DNA from: a virus
DNA length: 29,844 bases
IMG/VR virus record: IMGVR_UViG_3300021197_000474
Span: 1 to 29,844 of that record
Reading direction: 5' to 3' (one strand)
In this document: in pieces, positions 9,927-18,263 of the stretch
Layout: every line of letters begins with the position of its first letter
Numbering within the stretch: position 1 is the stretch's first letter
Translations under genes and position numbers: made by a program
Notes under the pieces: model-generated
Seen by the model: the letters and a program-made list of their open reading frames with translations, nothing else
Databases searched by the model: none
Told to the model about the DNA's origin: nothing

Positions 9927-11495
9927 TTAAAACATGCTTCCGAAGCCCGCTCGGCGGTTTTCTTGGAAGCTGCCGCCACCAGAAGCCATGTCTCCTATCG
10001 GCACGTTAATATATCGTATCTCGCCCGTATCTCGGTCTTTGACTGCTTTGCGTGTATATACGTTATCTGAGCCTGAGTACGTTGGGATCATAAAGTCAAA
10101 GTCCTTTTCTGTATCACCGTCCGTAAAGCCGAACATGTTCAACAGCGCTGCGGGGCTGTAACCAGAACTCATGTACTTTTCAAATAACTCTTCAAGTTTT
10201 TTCACTAGACCTTCGAAGTCAGTAGTTTCGTCTACTTCAGCGTCTTCTTCGGCAGAACTCGTTAGTAACTTTATCTGTTCTTGTAATTTCTGTATCTGAC
10301 CCGCAAAGTCGTTAGGGTCTGTATCAGCGACAACTTCGGCTGCGACTGATGTCGCAAGGGAGCTGCTAGTTCCGTCAGCATCTCCCTCCGCACTAACGGG
10401 TGTAAAAACCCCATCAAGCATCGTGCCGATCAAGGCTCCATCTGCGTCAAATACGTCCTCTCCGGTATCGCCGCCAGTTGCGCCAGTTGCGTCAATTTCC
10501 GCAATACTAGCAGGAGCCGATCCAGTATCTTGATATTGCTTCACCGCCGCTTGATATTGCGTTATGGTCAAACCCCTTAAGGCTCCATAACTATAGGTTC
10601 CAGAGTCTTGATCGAACTCATTTAAGAAGCTCGAACCGGAAGAAGAATCGCCTGCCAAATCGCCGCCAGTTGCGTCAGTTGCGTCAGTTGCGTCAGTTGC
10701 GTCAGTAAGGCCAAGATCGGCAATGCCCGCAGCAGCCGAGCCATTATCGTTGTAATACTGCACCGCCGCTTGGTATTGTTCTGCGTTTAAACCCGTTAAA
10801 TTCCCATGACTATAAGTGCCCGATTCCGCATCAAACTCATTTAAGAAGCTCGAAGCTTTTACATCTTCTAATTCGTTCATCATAGCAGTGTTATCAATCG
10901 TACCATCTTCTAATAGTACAGCGTCAACTTCACCGCCCGCTGGCTCGTTTGCATTACTCGTAAAGTATTTTAAGTTTTCTGTGTCCGGCATAAAGTTGCC
11001 GCTAAAACCTGAATCTATTTTATTTGGATCTAGTGTGTACGAATCCCCATAATAGTCTGTGTAAACCAACTGACCATCGTCATCCTGAGTATAGCTGTCA
11101 CTGCCTTGCGCTAACTTACTTGCTTGAAGGTTGAGATTGTAACCATAATCGTTATCTCCAACAGAGTAGCTGCCATAGGTTGTATCGCCATAAGCGCCGT
11201 CTTCAATTAGTCCCGCGTATGCTGCAAGCGCGGTTTGGTCAGCAGCTAGACCGTTTTCTTCCTCCAAAAGCTCCTCTCCTTCCGGTTGGAACTCAGTAAG
11301 ACCCGTTTTGGGGTTCATTCCACCAGAACCGCCAAGGGCTTTAAGTAAGTTTTGAGTAAATGGAGATGCGTGGATAGCCATCGTATCTCCGCCCCGTCCC
11401 ATTTGGGAAATCTTTTTCCCCGCTGAGTTTGCCGCTGCTCGCTGCGCTATACTCACGCCGGTATTCGGACCGAAAACTGCTGATGAAAAAGCCAT
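9927..11495 (-). CDS. Acidic repeat-containing virion protein, paralogue of the upstream gene
   Basis: 522 residues, AGGAG ribosome site. The N-terminal module (about residues 29-69) contains GRGGDT, then LGGSGG and NPKTGL, and matches the N-terminus of the upstream 524-residue protein. The middle has two copies of a ~46-residue module (215-261 and 288-333; both begin SSFLNEFD and contain QYQAAV), separated by a Thr-Asp-Ala minirepeat (DATDATDATDAT). The C-terminal part has a coiled-coil-like segment with many Glu/Lys and ends in GDMASGGGSF-type glycine-rich sequence. Strongly acidic overall. From memory, the GDT...GGSG..NP.TGL signature occurs in virion proteins of marine podoviruses; not verified here. 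The location among late structural genes supports a virion role; no enzymatic motif seen. Confidence 0.75.
   Translation of the reverse strand: MAFSSAVFGPNTGVSIAQRAAANSAGKKISQMGRGGDTMAIHASPFTQNLLKALGGSGGMNPKTGLTEFQPEGEELLEEENGLAADQTALAAYAGLIEDGAYGDTTYGSYSVGDNDYGYNLNLQASKLAQGSDSYTQDDDGQLVYTDYYGDSYTLDPNKIDSGFSGNFMPDTENLKYFTSNANEPAGGEVDAVLLEDGTIDNTAMMNELEDVKASSFLNEFDAESGTYSHGNLTGLNAEQYQAAVQYYNDNGSAAAGIADLGLTDATDATDATDATGGDLAGDSSSGSSFLNEFDQDSGTYSYGALRGLTITQYQAAVKQYQDTGSAPASIAEIDATGATGGDTGEDVFDADGALIGTMLDGVFTPVSAEGDADGTSSSLATSVAAEVVADTDPNDFAGQIQKLQEQIKLLTSSAEEDAEVDETTDFEGLVKKLEELFEKYMSSGYSPAALLNMFGFTDGDTEKDFDFMIPTYSGSDNVYTRKAVKDRDTGEIRYINVPIGDMASGGGSFQENRRAGFGSMF
10497..10853 (-). repeat. Duplicated ~46-residue SSFLNEFD...QYQAAV module
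   Basis: Two in-frame copies, about 10713-10853 and 10497-10634, each encode SSFLNEFD, a GTYS turn, a GL..xQYQAAV helix and an alanine-rich tail. They are separated by the 9-bp minisatellite. The copies are clearly diverged at the DNA level but keep the same protein pattern. Confidence 0.8.
10669..10704. repeat. 9-bp minisatellite, four exact copies of gttgcgtca
   Basis: Four perfect tandem copies of gttgcgtca (plus strand) occupy 10669-10704 and encode alternating Asp-Ala-Thr on the minus strand. A shorter degenerate version (ccagttgcgccagttgcgtc) is at about 10473-10493, at the equivalent point after the second protein module. Perfect identity suggests recent expansion by slippage. Confidence 0.85.
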
Positions 11496-11546
11496 AATAA
11501 TCTCCTGTGTTACCTCATATTATTTACGAGGTGTTGTACTGTCGTC

Positions 11547-13121
11547 CTACGCAGCTTGCATCTTTGCCAAAGCTGTTAAGTAAGTCTTGTGTTCCATAGC
11601 CGCGAGAGAATACGCAGCCTGATTAGAAAGATCATCGCCGCTTCTTCGCGCCAGCTCACGATCTATAAAGTCAATTTCTGAGTTTAACTTTTGAGCCGCT
11701 TGTTCGTATCCAATAGAACTGGGGTCAAGAAGCCCAAGTTCCGCAACAAGAAGCGTTTTGTCGTACTGTATGTCATCCGTAAGTTGGTTTACGAACGAGT
11801 TATAAGAGTTGGTTCGACCTATAAAGCCGCCATTGAAGTTTGTGTCGTTCTCAGTGTTGGCGAAAAGAAACATATTTTCTACGTCAGACATAAGGCTTGC
11901 GTATCCATCGTCGCTAAGAGCGTATGTTGCCTCAGTGTAACCCGTATCCTCGTCACCTACATAAAGAACGTATCCGTCCTCGCCGTTGTCGATTACGTTT
12001 ATGTTGCCCACAAGGTTGTCTTGCAGATCCGTAGGAAGATCCATGATAAAGCTGTTTATCTCATTGGATGCTGTCTCTGTTTTAGCCCAAGTTGCTGGGG
12101 TGTACCGACTGCCGAAGCTCATAACGAGAGGTTTGGCTTCACCTTTGTAGCTGTCTATTGGGGTTCCAAAACCATCTGCGTAATTGTAATTAATAAACTT
12201 AGCGCCGTTCGTAGAAGTCGATAATCCGCTTTCGTATTTGTCTGGGTCATACTCACCGTATGTACCTTCGAGGTAGGCGTTAGCGTCTTCTTGAACTGCT
12301 GTGTCGGTAGCGCCTACAGCATTGACAGCATCATTGTTATCACCGTCAGTGTTTTTCATATCCTCGAGAAATTGCGCGGCTTTTTCGCCCCCAGTTAAGT
12401 CGCCCTCTTTTCCGTCGCCACCCAAGTTCAGATCAGAAAACTTTAAATTAAAGAATGTGTCATTGAGGTAAGTTCCCGCCGCATAAGCAATCGGGTTAGC
12501 TAGAAGCAAAGCTGTGTTTGTGACCGTAGCAAGTATGCTATCGTTGTCACCGTCGATGCCGCCCTCAAGTCCTGAAAGACCAGCCTCTTCTATTTCTGTT
12601 TCTGTTATGTTTTTATCTTTGTCATTATCTAAGTGCAGGAAGTTACCAGCGCCGTAAGTATCGCCCTTCGCGCCCATACCGCCGCCATCAGTTGCATCGG
12701 TTAAGTCGTCGTAGCCAGTGATGCGACGGAAAAGACCGTGTTCTGCTTCTTCGTCTCCGTCGTCGTTGATGGTGTGCGCAGAAGCTCTACTGTCGCCGGT
12801 TTCCTTAACATAGTCTTCATGCGAACCAGAGAAATATTCAGACCCAGAACCGCCTGCTCCTCCACCGTCGAACATGTCTGTGAAGCTGGTGTATTCCCCA
12901 AAGAAGAATTCTCGCAAACCTGTCTCTGGGTTAATCGTACCAGAGCCGCCCATCTTCTTGAGCATCTCAACTTCTTGAGGGTTTACGTGGACTACTTCGG
13001 TATCTCCGTACCTTCCCATTTCAGAAAGGTCTTGCGCGGTTTCTTTTATGTTTGTTCGACCTCTTTGCATAACTGGCCCTCTGTTCGTGTATATACTTTT
13101 GTATTTACGGGGATCAGACAT
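11547..13121 (-). CDS. Acidic virion protein with an EF-hand-like calcium loop
   Basis: 524 residues. The start overlaps the stop of the upstream fibre gene by 8 bases and has no strong ribosome site, which fits translational coupling. Residues 31-71 (GRYGDT...GGSG..NPETGL) are paralogous to the start of the following gene. Residues 165-176 read DNDKDKNITETE, an EF-hand/dockerin-type loop (D1, D3, D5, I8, E12), and a second D-x-D-x-D stretch follows at 190-194. The middle is Asp/Gly/Asn rich and the C-terminus is a helical segment rich in Ala, Leu and Glu. Known: such loops bind calcium and often rigidify extracellular or virion proteins. Inferred: a calcium-stabilised structural protein of the tail or core. 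No enzymatic domain recognised. Confidence 0.75.
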   Translation of the reverse strand: MSDPRKYKSIYTNRGPVMQRGRTNIKETAQDLSEMGRYGDTEVVHVNPQEVEMLKKMGGSGTINPETGLREFFFGEYTSFTDMFDGGGAGGSGSEYFSGSHEDYVKETGDSRASAHTINDDGDEEAEHGLFRRITGYDDLTDATDGGGMGAKGDTYGAGNFLHLDNDKDKNITETEIEEAGLSGLEGGIDGDNDSILATVTNTALLLANPIAYAAGTYLNDTFFNLKFSDLNLGGDGKEGDLTGGEKAAQFLEDMKNTDGDNNDAVNAVGATDTAVQEDANAYLEGTYGEYDPDKYESGLSTSTNGAKFINYNYADGFGTPIDSYKGEAKPLVMSFGSRYTPATWAKTETASNEINSFIMDLPTDLQDNLVGNINVIDNGEDGYVLYVGDEDTGYTEATYALSDDGYASLMSDVENMFLFANTENDTNFNGGFIGRTNSYNSFVNQLTDDIQYDKTLLVAELGLLDPSSIGYEQAAQKLNSEIDFIDRELARRSGDDLSNQAAYSLAAMEHKTYLTALAKMQAA

Positions 13122-14649
13122 TCGTGATTACCGCCGCCAGCGTTACCTCAATATCTTGCACAGAGGATGCCGAGCTAACCGTAATCGCTATTTTCTTGGA
13201 AAGAGTTGTCGCGTCCACGGTGATCGAAGATGATAAGTTTTGCTCCGTAAGCGTTGAGCTTGCTGCAACCGTGTCTCCAAAGTTTGAACCAGCCAAGTTA
13301 AGCTGGACATTGCACGTACCGCTTGTTGTTTTTACGGCAATAGCATCGATACGAACATTCTGTTTGAACGCTCTAGTGATGGTGTATGTACCATCTGCGA
13401 CGGAACCATCCTTACTAAAGAAGAATGAACGGGTGGCGAACGTGTCGGGCAACTGCGCTATGGGCAGTTTACCCGTACTATCCAGACCAGCTACACCATC
13501 TGCCGCTCCGATATACGTTTGCGGAATAAGTGCCGATACATCTACTGCTGCGAACTCTAGCCCACCACCAGTAGAGTTTACGCGCAACTGCTGTAACGCA
13601 TTCGCATTCGTAAAGGCGGGGATGCCTGTGTCTGGACTTGTTAGGAGCCAACCCGTTCCATTGTAAAACTTAAGAACATTTGGTGATGCAGACGTATCAA
13701 CCCAGAAGTCACCCGCATTTACGTTGCTTGGCGTGGAACTACTCACATAAACCCTGCCTCTATTGGCAAGTGTCGCGGCTAAGTCCGCAATCTTTGCCTG
13801 TGGTATTCCTGCGTCCGCGATTGCTAACTTTGAATATGGGATGAAGCCGTTAACATCCGTAAATGCATCCTCGGTCATCAGCCCAGAAACTTTAACAGAG
13901 CTAACGTCTTCTACGCGAAGCAATGAAATAAGATCGCCCGCGCTTAGTGCAGATGTAAACGTAACCGTGGATGAAGCTGGGTTTGTGGTGTAATCGTTCC
14001 CTGAGCCCTCGCGCTGCATAACACCGTTACGATAAATCATAATTGTTTGGCTTGCTGTATGCACGTAAGGGAACACAGCTTGGTTTGCGTTAGCCGTAAC
14101 GTCCGTTCTACTAAACCCAGAAGTATTAGCAGATTGTACTTTGAATATAGAAATTACATCTCCTGCGGAAGCACCGGCCCCTAAAGTAATCGTGTTGCCA
14201 ACTGTGCTTGCAGTAATAGTTGCCGCAGCTTGAAGTGCCCCGTTCTTGTAAACAAGAATAGCATCCGTAGAAATGTGAGAGTAACTAAATACAGTTTGCC
14301 CAGCCGTGGCCGTAAAGTCCTGCCGACCTGAGAAGATTGGCGCACCAATAGTTCCGACGTCTACGCCACTTGCTCCACGTAATTCAGCAGTTGTAGCAAG
14401 GTTTATCCAACCAGAATTTGCGTCAGTATATGTGCCAACGCGATACTGCAATCCGTTCGTAGGATCGTTTCGAATCTCGACGACCCCCGTTACCGTACCT
14501 TGACTGTCGAACAGCTTTTTCATTAGCTCGGATAACGTATTATCACCAAGCTCAGCGGAGTTGACGTATCGAACAATATTCTCAATGTCAGCGCCAATGT
14601 TGCCACTGCTTGTGTGGTTGTTTGGGTAAAGAATTTTCAAACGTGCCAT
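13114..14649 (-). CDS. Tail fibre protein
   Basis: 511 residues. The N-terminal segment (about 20-60) contains SELMKKLFDSQG and matches the anchor of the other fibre gene at 23981-25198. Residues 111-171 and 184-247 are two copies of a ~60-residue beta domain starting with an FTATAGQTVF-type strand, then a (V/I)YKNG/YRNG turn and a SAGD strand; this pattern is common in phage fibres. Next comes a GDFWVDTS...YNGTGW motif typical of fibre repeats, then a LDSTGKLPIAQLP segment like those of tail-fibre shafts, and a beta-rich C-terminal domain. Low charge, many Thr/Ser/Ala/Val. It follows the tail-hub gene by 2 bases, so it is probably attached to the tail. The receptor target is unknown. Confidence 0.82.
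   Translation of the reverse strand: MARLKILYPNNHTSSGNIGADIENIVRYVNSAELGDNTLSELMKKLFDSQGTVTGVVEIRNDPTNGLQYRVGTYTDANSGWINLATTAELRGASGVDVGTIGAPIFSGRQDFTATAGQTVFSYSHISTDAILVYKNGALQAAATITASTVGNTITLGAGASAGDVISIFKVQSANTSGFSRTDVTANANQAVFPYVHTASQTIMIYRNGVMQREGSGNDYTTNPASSTVTFTSALSAGDLISLLRVEDVSSVKVSGLMTEDAFTDVNGFIPYSKLAIADAGIPQAKIADLAATLANRGRVYVSSSTPSNVNAGDFWVDTSASPNVLKFYNGTGWLLTSPDTGIPAFTNANALQQLRVNSTGGGLEFAAVDVSALIPQTYIGAADGVAGLDSTGKLPIAQLPDTFATRSFFFSKDGSVADGTYTITRAFKQNVRIDAIAVKTTSGTCNVQLNLAGSNFGDTVAASSTLTEQNLSSSITVDATTLSKKIAITVSSASSVQDIEVTLAAVITNV
13909..14319 (-). repeat. Two tandem ~60-residue fibre beta-domains
   Basis: In the 511-residue fibre, residues 111-171 and 184-247 align strand by strand (TA.A.Q.VF.Y.H, then I.(V/I)Y(K/R)NG, then T.(T/S)AGD.IS), showing an old internal domain duplication. 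Confidence 0.7.
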
Positions 14650-14651
14650 AT

Positions 14652-16169
14652 CTATTTTTCCTTATGGGTCAGAAAGGCGAAAGAGATAATTGTCATCTCG
14701 CTCTTGGTGTCGGTTTCTTCCGTTCGAAAGCGCAGCCTTACGCCTCGGAATACGTGGTTAAAGGGAAAGCTGAAATCGTGAGATAAAGGCATGTCGCCCC
14801 ACCTTGGGTCGCCATCGATCCTGTCGAGATTTACTTCGATAGACCCCATGTCGCGGTCTTCTTCATCGAGGGCGTCCATGTAGAAACGGCCCTTCCCAAA
14901 TGCTTGAATTATAACAGTGTGAGTGCGCTTGCTGGATAGAAAGTCTCCGAGCCATAGTATCGGAGTTTCAGCGACGAAAGTGGACCTTCGTAATGCAACA
15001 AGTCCTGTGTCTACGTGATTAGTTGGCGTTAAACTTTCGTACAAACCATCGCTAGTTCCGAATACGAGACGACCACCAAGAAAAGATCCGCACCGAGGAA
15101 GTAGACTGCTTCCTACTTGAAAGTTTACTTTTTCGTATCCGTTGCGGAAGTTCATAGATAGGCGTTCGGATTTGCCCCCACGCAACTTAAAGAAGACATG
15201 GTATGTCTGAGTGTCGCTATCATAAACCGCTGATATATCTTCTTTGTTTTCTACATTACGCAACAAGTCCTGATAGTATTTCTCCATGTCATCACTGAGG
15301 GATGCTTCGGCAATCGTAATTCCGTTTTGCTCGCTACGCATAATGGAGTGGATACCCCTGCGAGAGCAGAATAGTAGGTCAGAACCAGCGTTTACGATTG
15401 TGTTGTGGGAAATGCACCCGATGCGTAGGTTCGCCCGACTATCTAGCGACCACTGCTTAAAGTCTGGGTCAAGAATGTAAACAAGCGTTTGGTCGTTCGT
15501 AAACACCGCCAAGCGGTTTGCCTCAAACGTACCAAGTCCAGTAATCTCATCAGCCGTACCGATCAAGTTGGTGATGTCGATGAACCCAGCTTGAGATGCT
15601 TGGTCTGACGGAGGCTCCTCAACAAGAAATATATCTGGCTGATCTACTCTGCTGAGTTCTATCATCCGTGGTCTGTCGGCAAAACCAGCAACGGCTAGAC
15701 GGCTTTGAACGGCTACACCGAAAGCAGGAGCTATAGAAGCAGTCGAACTAGAAAACTCAAAGCCATCGTAATTATATATTTTCGATCCTTTGGAAAAGAT
15801 CTGAACTTTGCCCTCATAGTTTGTCATAGAAATAACAGCGTCTTTTTTATAAGCGCTTGTTACCCTGTGGCCCCTATCCGATGCTAAGTGTGTACTGTTA
15901 GCATCTTCTTCCGCCCAGACGACACCGCTCCGATTGTAGAACCTAGCAGTCTTTATAGTAGATCTGCTTGATCCTTCCTTTAAAAAAAACGCAGGGTCGC
16001 GACTAAGTTGCCCCCGATAGTCCACCTTACCGTTTTCGATCAGCCAGAAATGCTGCTCCTCTTCACCCTCCATAGAGGTAATGTCACGCGACCGATCCAT
16101 GCCGCGAAAACTAAAGTAAGATTTCGCGTTGGATTTTATAGCAATGGGAGCATATGAAAGTCTGCCCAT
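14652..16169 (-). CDS. Beta-rich tail hub / nozzle protein (propeller-like, P22 gp10 or T7 gp12 position)
   Basis: 505 residues with strong ribosome site (AAGGAC). The sequence is a succession of short beta strands with repeated aromatic-Asp/Gly turns, including LAVFTNDQTLVYILDPD, SDLLFCSRRGIHSI and AVYDSDTQTYHVFF, which is how propeller-type tail hub proteins of short-tailed phages look. No signal peptide or membrane segment. It lies directly after the adaptor gene (1-base gap) and before a fibre gene, the classic place for the tail nozzle or DNA-stabilisation protein. The structural role is well supported by context; whether it is closer to P22 gp10 or T7 gp12 cannot be settled by reading. 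Confidence 0.72.
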   Translation of the reverse strand: MGRLSYAPIAIKSNAKSYFSFRGMDRSRDITSMEGEEEQHFWLIENGKVDYRGQLSRDPAFFLKEGSSRSTIKTARFYNRSGVVWAEEDANSTHLASDRGHRVTSAYKKDAVISMTNYEGKVQIFSKGSKIYNYDGFEFSSSTASIAPAFGVAVQSRLAVAGFADRPRMIELSRVDQPDIFLVEEPPSDQASQAGFIDITNLIGTADEITGLGTFEANRLAVFTNDQTLVYILDPDFKQWSLDSRANLRIGCISHNTIVNAGSDLLFCSRRGIHSIMRSEQNGITIAEASLSDDMEKYYQDLLRNVENKEDISAVYDSDTQTYHVFFKLRGGKSERLSMNFRNGYEKVNFQVGSSLLPRCGSFLGGRLVFGTSDGLYESLTPTNHVDTGLVALRRSTFVAETPILWLGDFLSSKRTHTVIIQAFGKGRFYMDALDEEDRDMGSIEVNLDRIDGDPRWGDMPLSHDFSFPFNHVFRGVRLRFRTEETDTKSEMTIISFAFLTHKEK

Positions 16170-16170
16170 G

Positions 16171-16659
16171 TCAGTCCTTGTATGTGTACGATGTGGTTAC
16201 AGTAGTTCCAGTTGATGATTTGACTGTTGTGCGAGACATATTGCTCTCTGGCGTTACGTCCGTGATAATCATCGAGTATCCCTTATTGCCGTTTGCCCGT
16301 TCGTGAAGAATGTCCGTAATGCCCGCTTGATAAAGCTTGAGCATTATCATCGCTTTCTCGCTGCCCTGTTGAAGCAAGTAATGGGCAGTCAGCCCGTCGA
16401 TCATAATAAGGTCTGGGACTGAGCGGCTTTGGGTGACATCATTGTAATAGTCGAGGTCGCCGCCCGTCCAATAAGGATGGCGGCGGATGTCCTCGATGAC
16501 ACGGTTGGCAAGCTCAATGAACATCATCATTACCTCGCCATCCACGCGAGCAGGACTAAAGTTTCCTGCCCGAACCAGTGCGCTACGAACCAAGTTCTCT
16601 AGGGGAGTATGACTGCCCTGCCCAGCGGCGAACGGTTTAGCTACACTGACTTCTGCCAT
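16171..16659 (-). CDS. Head-tail adaptor (P22 gp4 / T7 gp11-like)
   Basis: 162 residues. Mostly helical first two-thirds with PLENLVRSALVRAG, then a long helix ANRVIEDIRRHPYW, then DGLTAHYLLQQGSEKAMIMLKLY, followed by a short Thr/Ser-rich tail. This size, the four-helix pattern and the helix ending in HPYW/W plus a middle YLLQ..EKA helix match adaptor proteins that bind below the portal. Its start codon overlaps the stop of the preceding gene (TAATG) and it is followed at once by the propeller-like hub gene, consistent with a connector gene block. Confidence in the exact family is moderate. Confidence 0.72.
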   Translation of the reverse strand: MAEVSVAKPFAAGQGSHTPLENLVRSALVRAGNFSPARVDGEVMMMFIELANRVIEDIRRHPYWTGGDLDYYNDVTQSRSVPDLIMIDGLTAHYLLQQGSEKAMIMLKLYQAGITDILHERANGNKGYSMIITDVTPESNMSRTTVKSSTGTTVTTSYTYKD

Positions 16660-16973
16660 TAGTCTTTATCCTCTACGATGCGACCAGTCCAAGTGAAGTG
16701 ATGAACGCCCATTGCATCCTTCAATTCCGTGGGTATCTTCCACCGAACGTATTGCCGAGCAGCGTCCCAAGTTCCGCTAAAGCGGTCATCATTAAGCTGT
16801 ACATCGAAAACAGAAGTCTCTTTGTCGGACGAAACATACCAAGTGAATGCAGAAGTAGGCTTTGCTTTTGCTTTCTTCGGCTTTTCGTCATCCACCCAAG
16901 CCTCGTTTTCGGGGGTTGTCGGGTCGTCTTTTACAAAGTGACCGTCTTCTGTTCTTGCGCGTTTACGTGCCAT
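16659..16973 (-). CDS. Small conserved virion-region protein
   Basis: 104 residues when started at the ATG at 16973, chosen because GGAG lies five bases upstream. An in-frame ATG 66 bases earlier (17039) lacks such a site and would overlap the terminator-proximal leader. The N-terminus is basic and polar (RKRARTEDGHFVKDDP, then NEAWV), followed by a Lys/Pro/Ala linker and a compact C-terminal domain with Trp/Phe (FTWYVSS, WDAARQYVRWK, HHFTWTG). I do not recognise a named family; proteins starting this way occur, from memory, beside capsid genes of marine phages. It is the first gene after the capsid terminator, so it probably begins a separate transcript or is expressed by read-through. Confidence 0.7.
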   Translation of the reverse strand: MARKRARTEDGHFVKDDPTTPENEAWVDDEKPKKAKAKPTSAFTWYVSSDKETSVFDVQLNDDRFSGTWDAARQYVRWKIPTELKDAMGVHHFTWTGRIVEDKD

Positions 16974-17025
16974 GTTAGCTCCATGAGATTTGATATAATT
17001 ATTTATGGAGTTTTTTGGTGGCCCA

Positions 17026-17034
17026 GTCGTCCCT
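17026..17034 (-). promoter_or_regulatory. Recurrent AGGGACGAC element, copy downstream of capsid terminator
   Basis: Minus-strand AGGGACGAC lies between the terminator and the next gene. It is flanked by a short GTGGC/GCCAC inverted repeat. The same nonamer recurs at 18410-18418 and 27400-27408 in gaps. Function unknown. Confidence 0.45.
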
Positions 17035-17041
17035 GCCACAT

Positions 17042-17071
17042 AAAAAAGGGGCGCGGTATGGAACGCGCCCC
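17042..17071 (-). terminator. Intrinsic terminator after the major capsid gene
   Basis: Minus-strand RNA would form a perfect 8-bp GC stem (GGGGCGCG/CGCGCCCC at 17064-17071 and 17048-17055, loop of 8) followed at once by six U residues. It lies 26 bases past the capsid stop, and would limit transcription into the tail genes so that capsid mRNA is most abundant. Confidence 0.9.
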
Positions 17072-17096
17072 TCCTTACTACATCTAAATTTAAGAG

Positions 17097-18263
17097 TTAC
17101 GCGAGCGTAGTCCAATTTTTGATGTATGTGTGTGTTTTGCTCTGGGTCATTTCCAAGCCGCATTCCGTCAGGTATTCGTGCTTGATTTGGTCAGCGTCAT
17201 TGGTCTGACGATCCCGTAGCAATGTAGTATCACGACCATCAAGGTAACGATACTTGAGGTGTGGGAAGTCAATGATAATCATCGCATCGTCCATGCCAGG
17301 GATTTGGCGGAACTGGGGATGCAAGTGTACCATCAAATCACCCGCGAACGTGTGGTACTGAGAAATTGAAATACCGTAAGTATCGTCAATCACTGTTGGT
17401 TGCCAACGGTTCTTACCGATCTTCTGTAAGTGACCCGCTGTCTTCGCACCCACAAACGCAATCTTCTGCTTCGAACCAAAAGCAAAGATGCTTTCAATCA
17501 AATAGCGGTCGAACTGATCTTCTGTCATCGTTGATGATGCAGAAGCACGGTCGATTACGTTAGTGATGTTGTTTACCAAGCCGCCTGTGTAGCGAGTTGG
17601 TTGCGAGGTAGAGCCGTTTGCTTCGTGACGCTTTCCGAAGAACATGGCACGCTCAATATCCTGCATGTGCAGTTTAAGAGCTTTAGTAGCTAGTTCATCT
17701 TCCTTGTCACCAGTACGCAAGTTAGTTGCTGACAACGTATTTGAGAGGCCATAGGAAGTCCGAAAAATTTGCGTGTAGTTGTAGTCCACGCTTGCATCGA
17801 ACGAGATAGCTGTAGGGCTAGATGCCCCTTCCTCAAAAGCCGAACCAGAGATGAACAAGTTAGCGTCATCTGCGATTTGGTGTGATGTACCACCGATGTT
17901 ACGCTCAACTGTTAGACCAGTTGCCGTAGAATCTGCTGTACAACGCATTACTTCGCCTGTCGCTGCGTTTACAAGCATAGTGCCTTTAACCGCAAACAGG
18001 TTGTCGTTACCCGCATCAACAGTGATAGAAGTTGTTGATGTAGAAGAAACCGCACCGTTGACCGTAAGTTTACGGTCGGGGAGTTCATCTTTGAACAAAC
18101 GAAATTCGGGATCGTCTGTTGCTTCAGATGATGTCATTGATAACAATGCGTTCAGGGGAGCCGAGCCGTTTGGCTCAAGAAGAGTGTATAATTCTCTGTA
18201 GTTTTTAGGGCGGAAGTCACTGTCAAATTGACCCGTTCCGCGCAGTCCTTGAATAGCAGCCAT
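17097..18263 (-). CDS. Major capsid protein (DUF5309/SU10-type, HK97 fold)
   Basis: 388 residues with strong AGGAGG ribosome site. The N-terminus contains FDSDFRPKNYRELYTLLEPNG, followed by a beta-rich segment (residues ~65-135) and the ISGSAFEEGA signature at 138-147, then a helix ATKALKLHMQDIERAMFFGKR. These features agree with the DUF5309 family of phage capsid proteins as I remember it. It sits immediately after the scaffold gene with a 180-bp leader and before a strong terminator, the usual pattern for the most abundant virion protein. There is no sign of an N-terminal delta domain, which fits a separate scaffold protein. Confidence 0.9.
   Translation of the reverse strand: MAAIQGLRGTGQFDSDFRPKNYRELYTLLEPNGSAPLNALLSMTSSEATDDPEFRLFKDELPDRKLTVNGAVSSTSTTSITVDAGNDNLFAVKGTMLVNAATGEVMRCTADSTATGLTVERNIGGTSHQIADDANLFISGSAFEEGASSPTAISFDASVDYNYTQIFRTSYGLSNTLSATNLRTGDKEDELATKALKLHMQDIERAMFFGKRHEANGSTSQPTRYTGGLVNNITNVIDRASASSTMTEDQFDRYLIESIFAFGSKQKIAFVGAKTAGHLQKIGKNRWQPTVIDDTYGISISQYHTFAGDLMVHLHPQFRQIPGMDDAMIIIDFPHLKYRYLDGRDTTLLRDRQTNDADQIKHEYLTECGLEMTQSKTHTYIKNWTTLA

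Noticed and set aside
11691-12224. 177-codon plus-strand open frame.
   Set aside because: Antisense to the 524-residue virion protein, low-complexity Val/Arg/Ser composition typical of shadow frames.
12701-12970. 89-codon minus-strand open frame in another phase.
   Set aside because: Overlaps the 524-residue coding region; no ribosome site and odd composition.
13124-13666. 180-codon plus-strand open frame over the fibre gene.
   Set aside because: Shadow of the fibre coding frame; repeats and domains belong to the minus strand.
17026-17034. TAGGGACGA as a T7-type polymerase promoter core (TATAGGGAGA-like).
   Set aside because: Regions upstream of the copies share no conserved promoter body, so this reading is unsupported.
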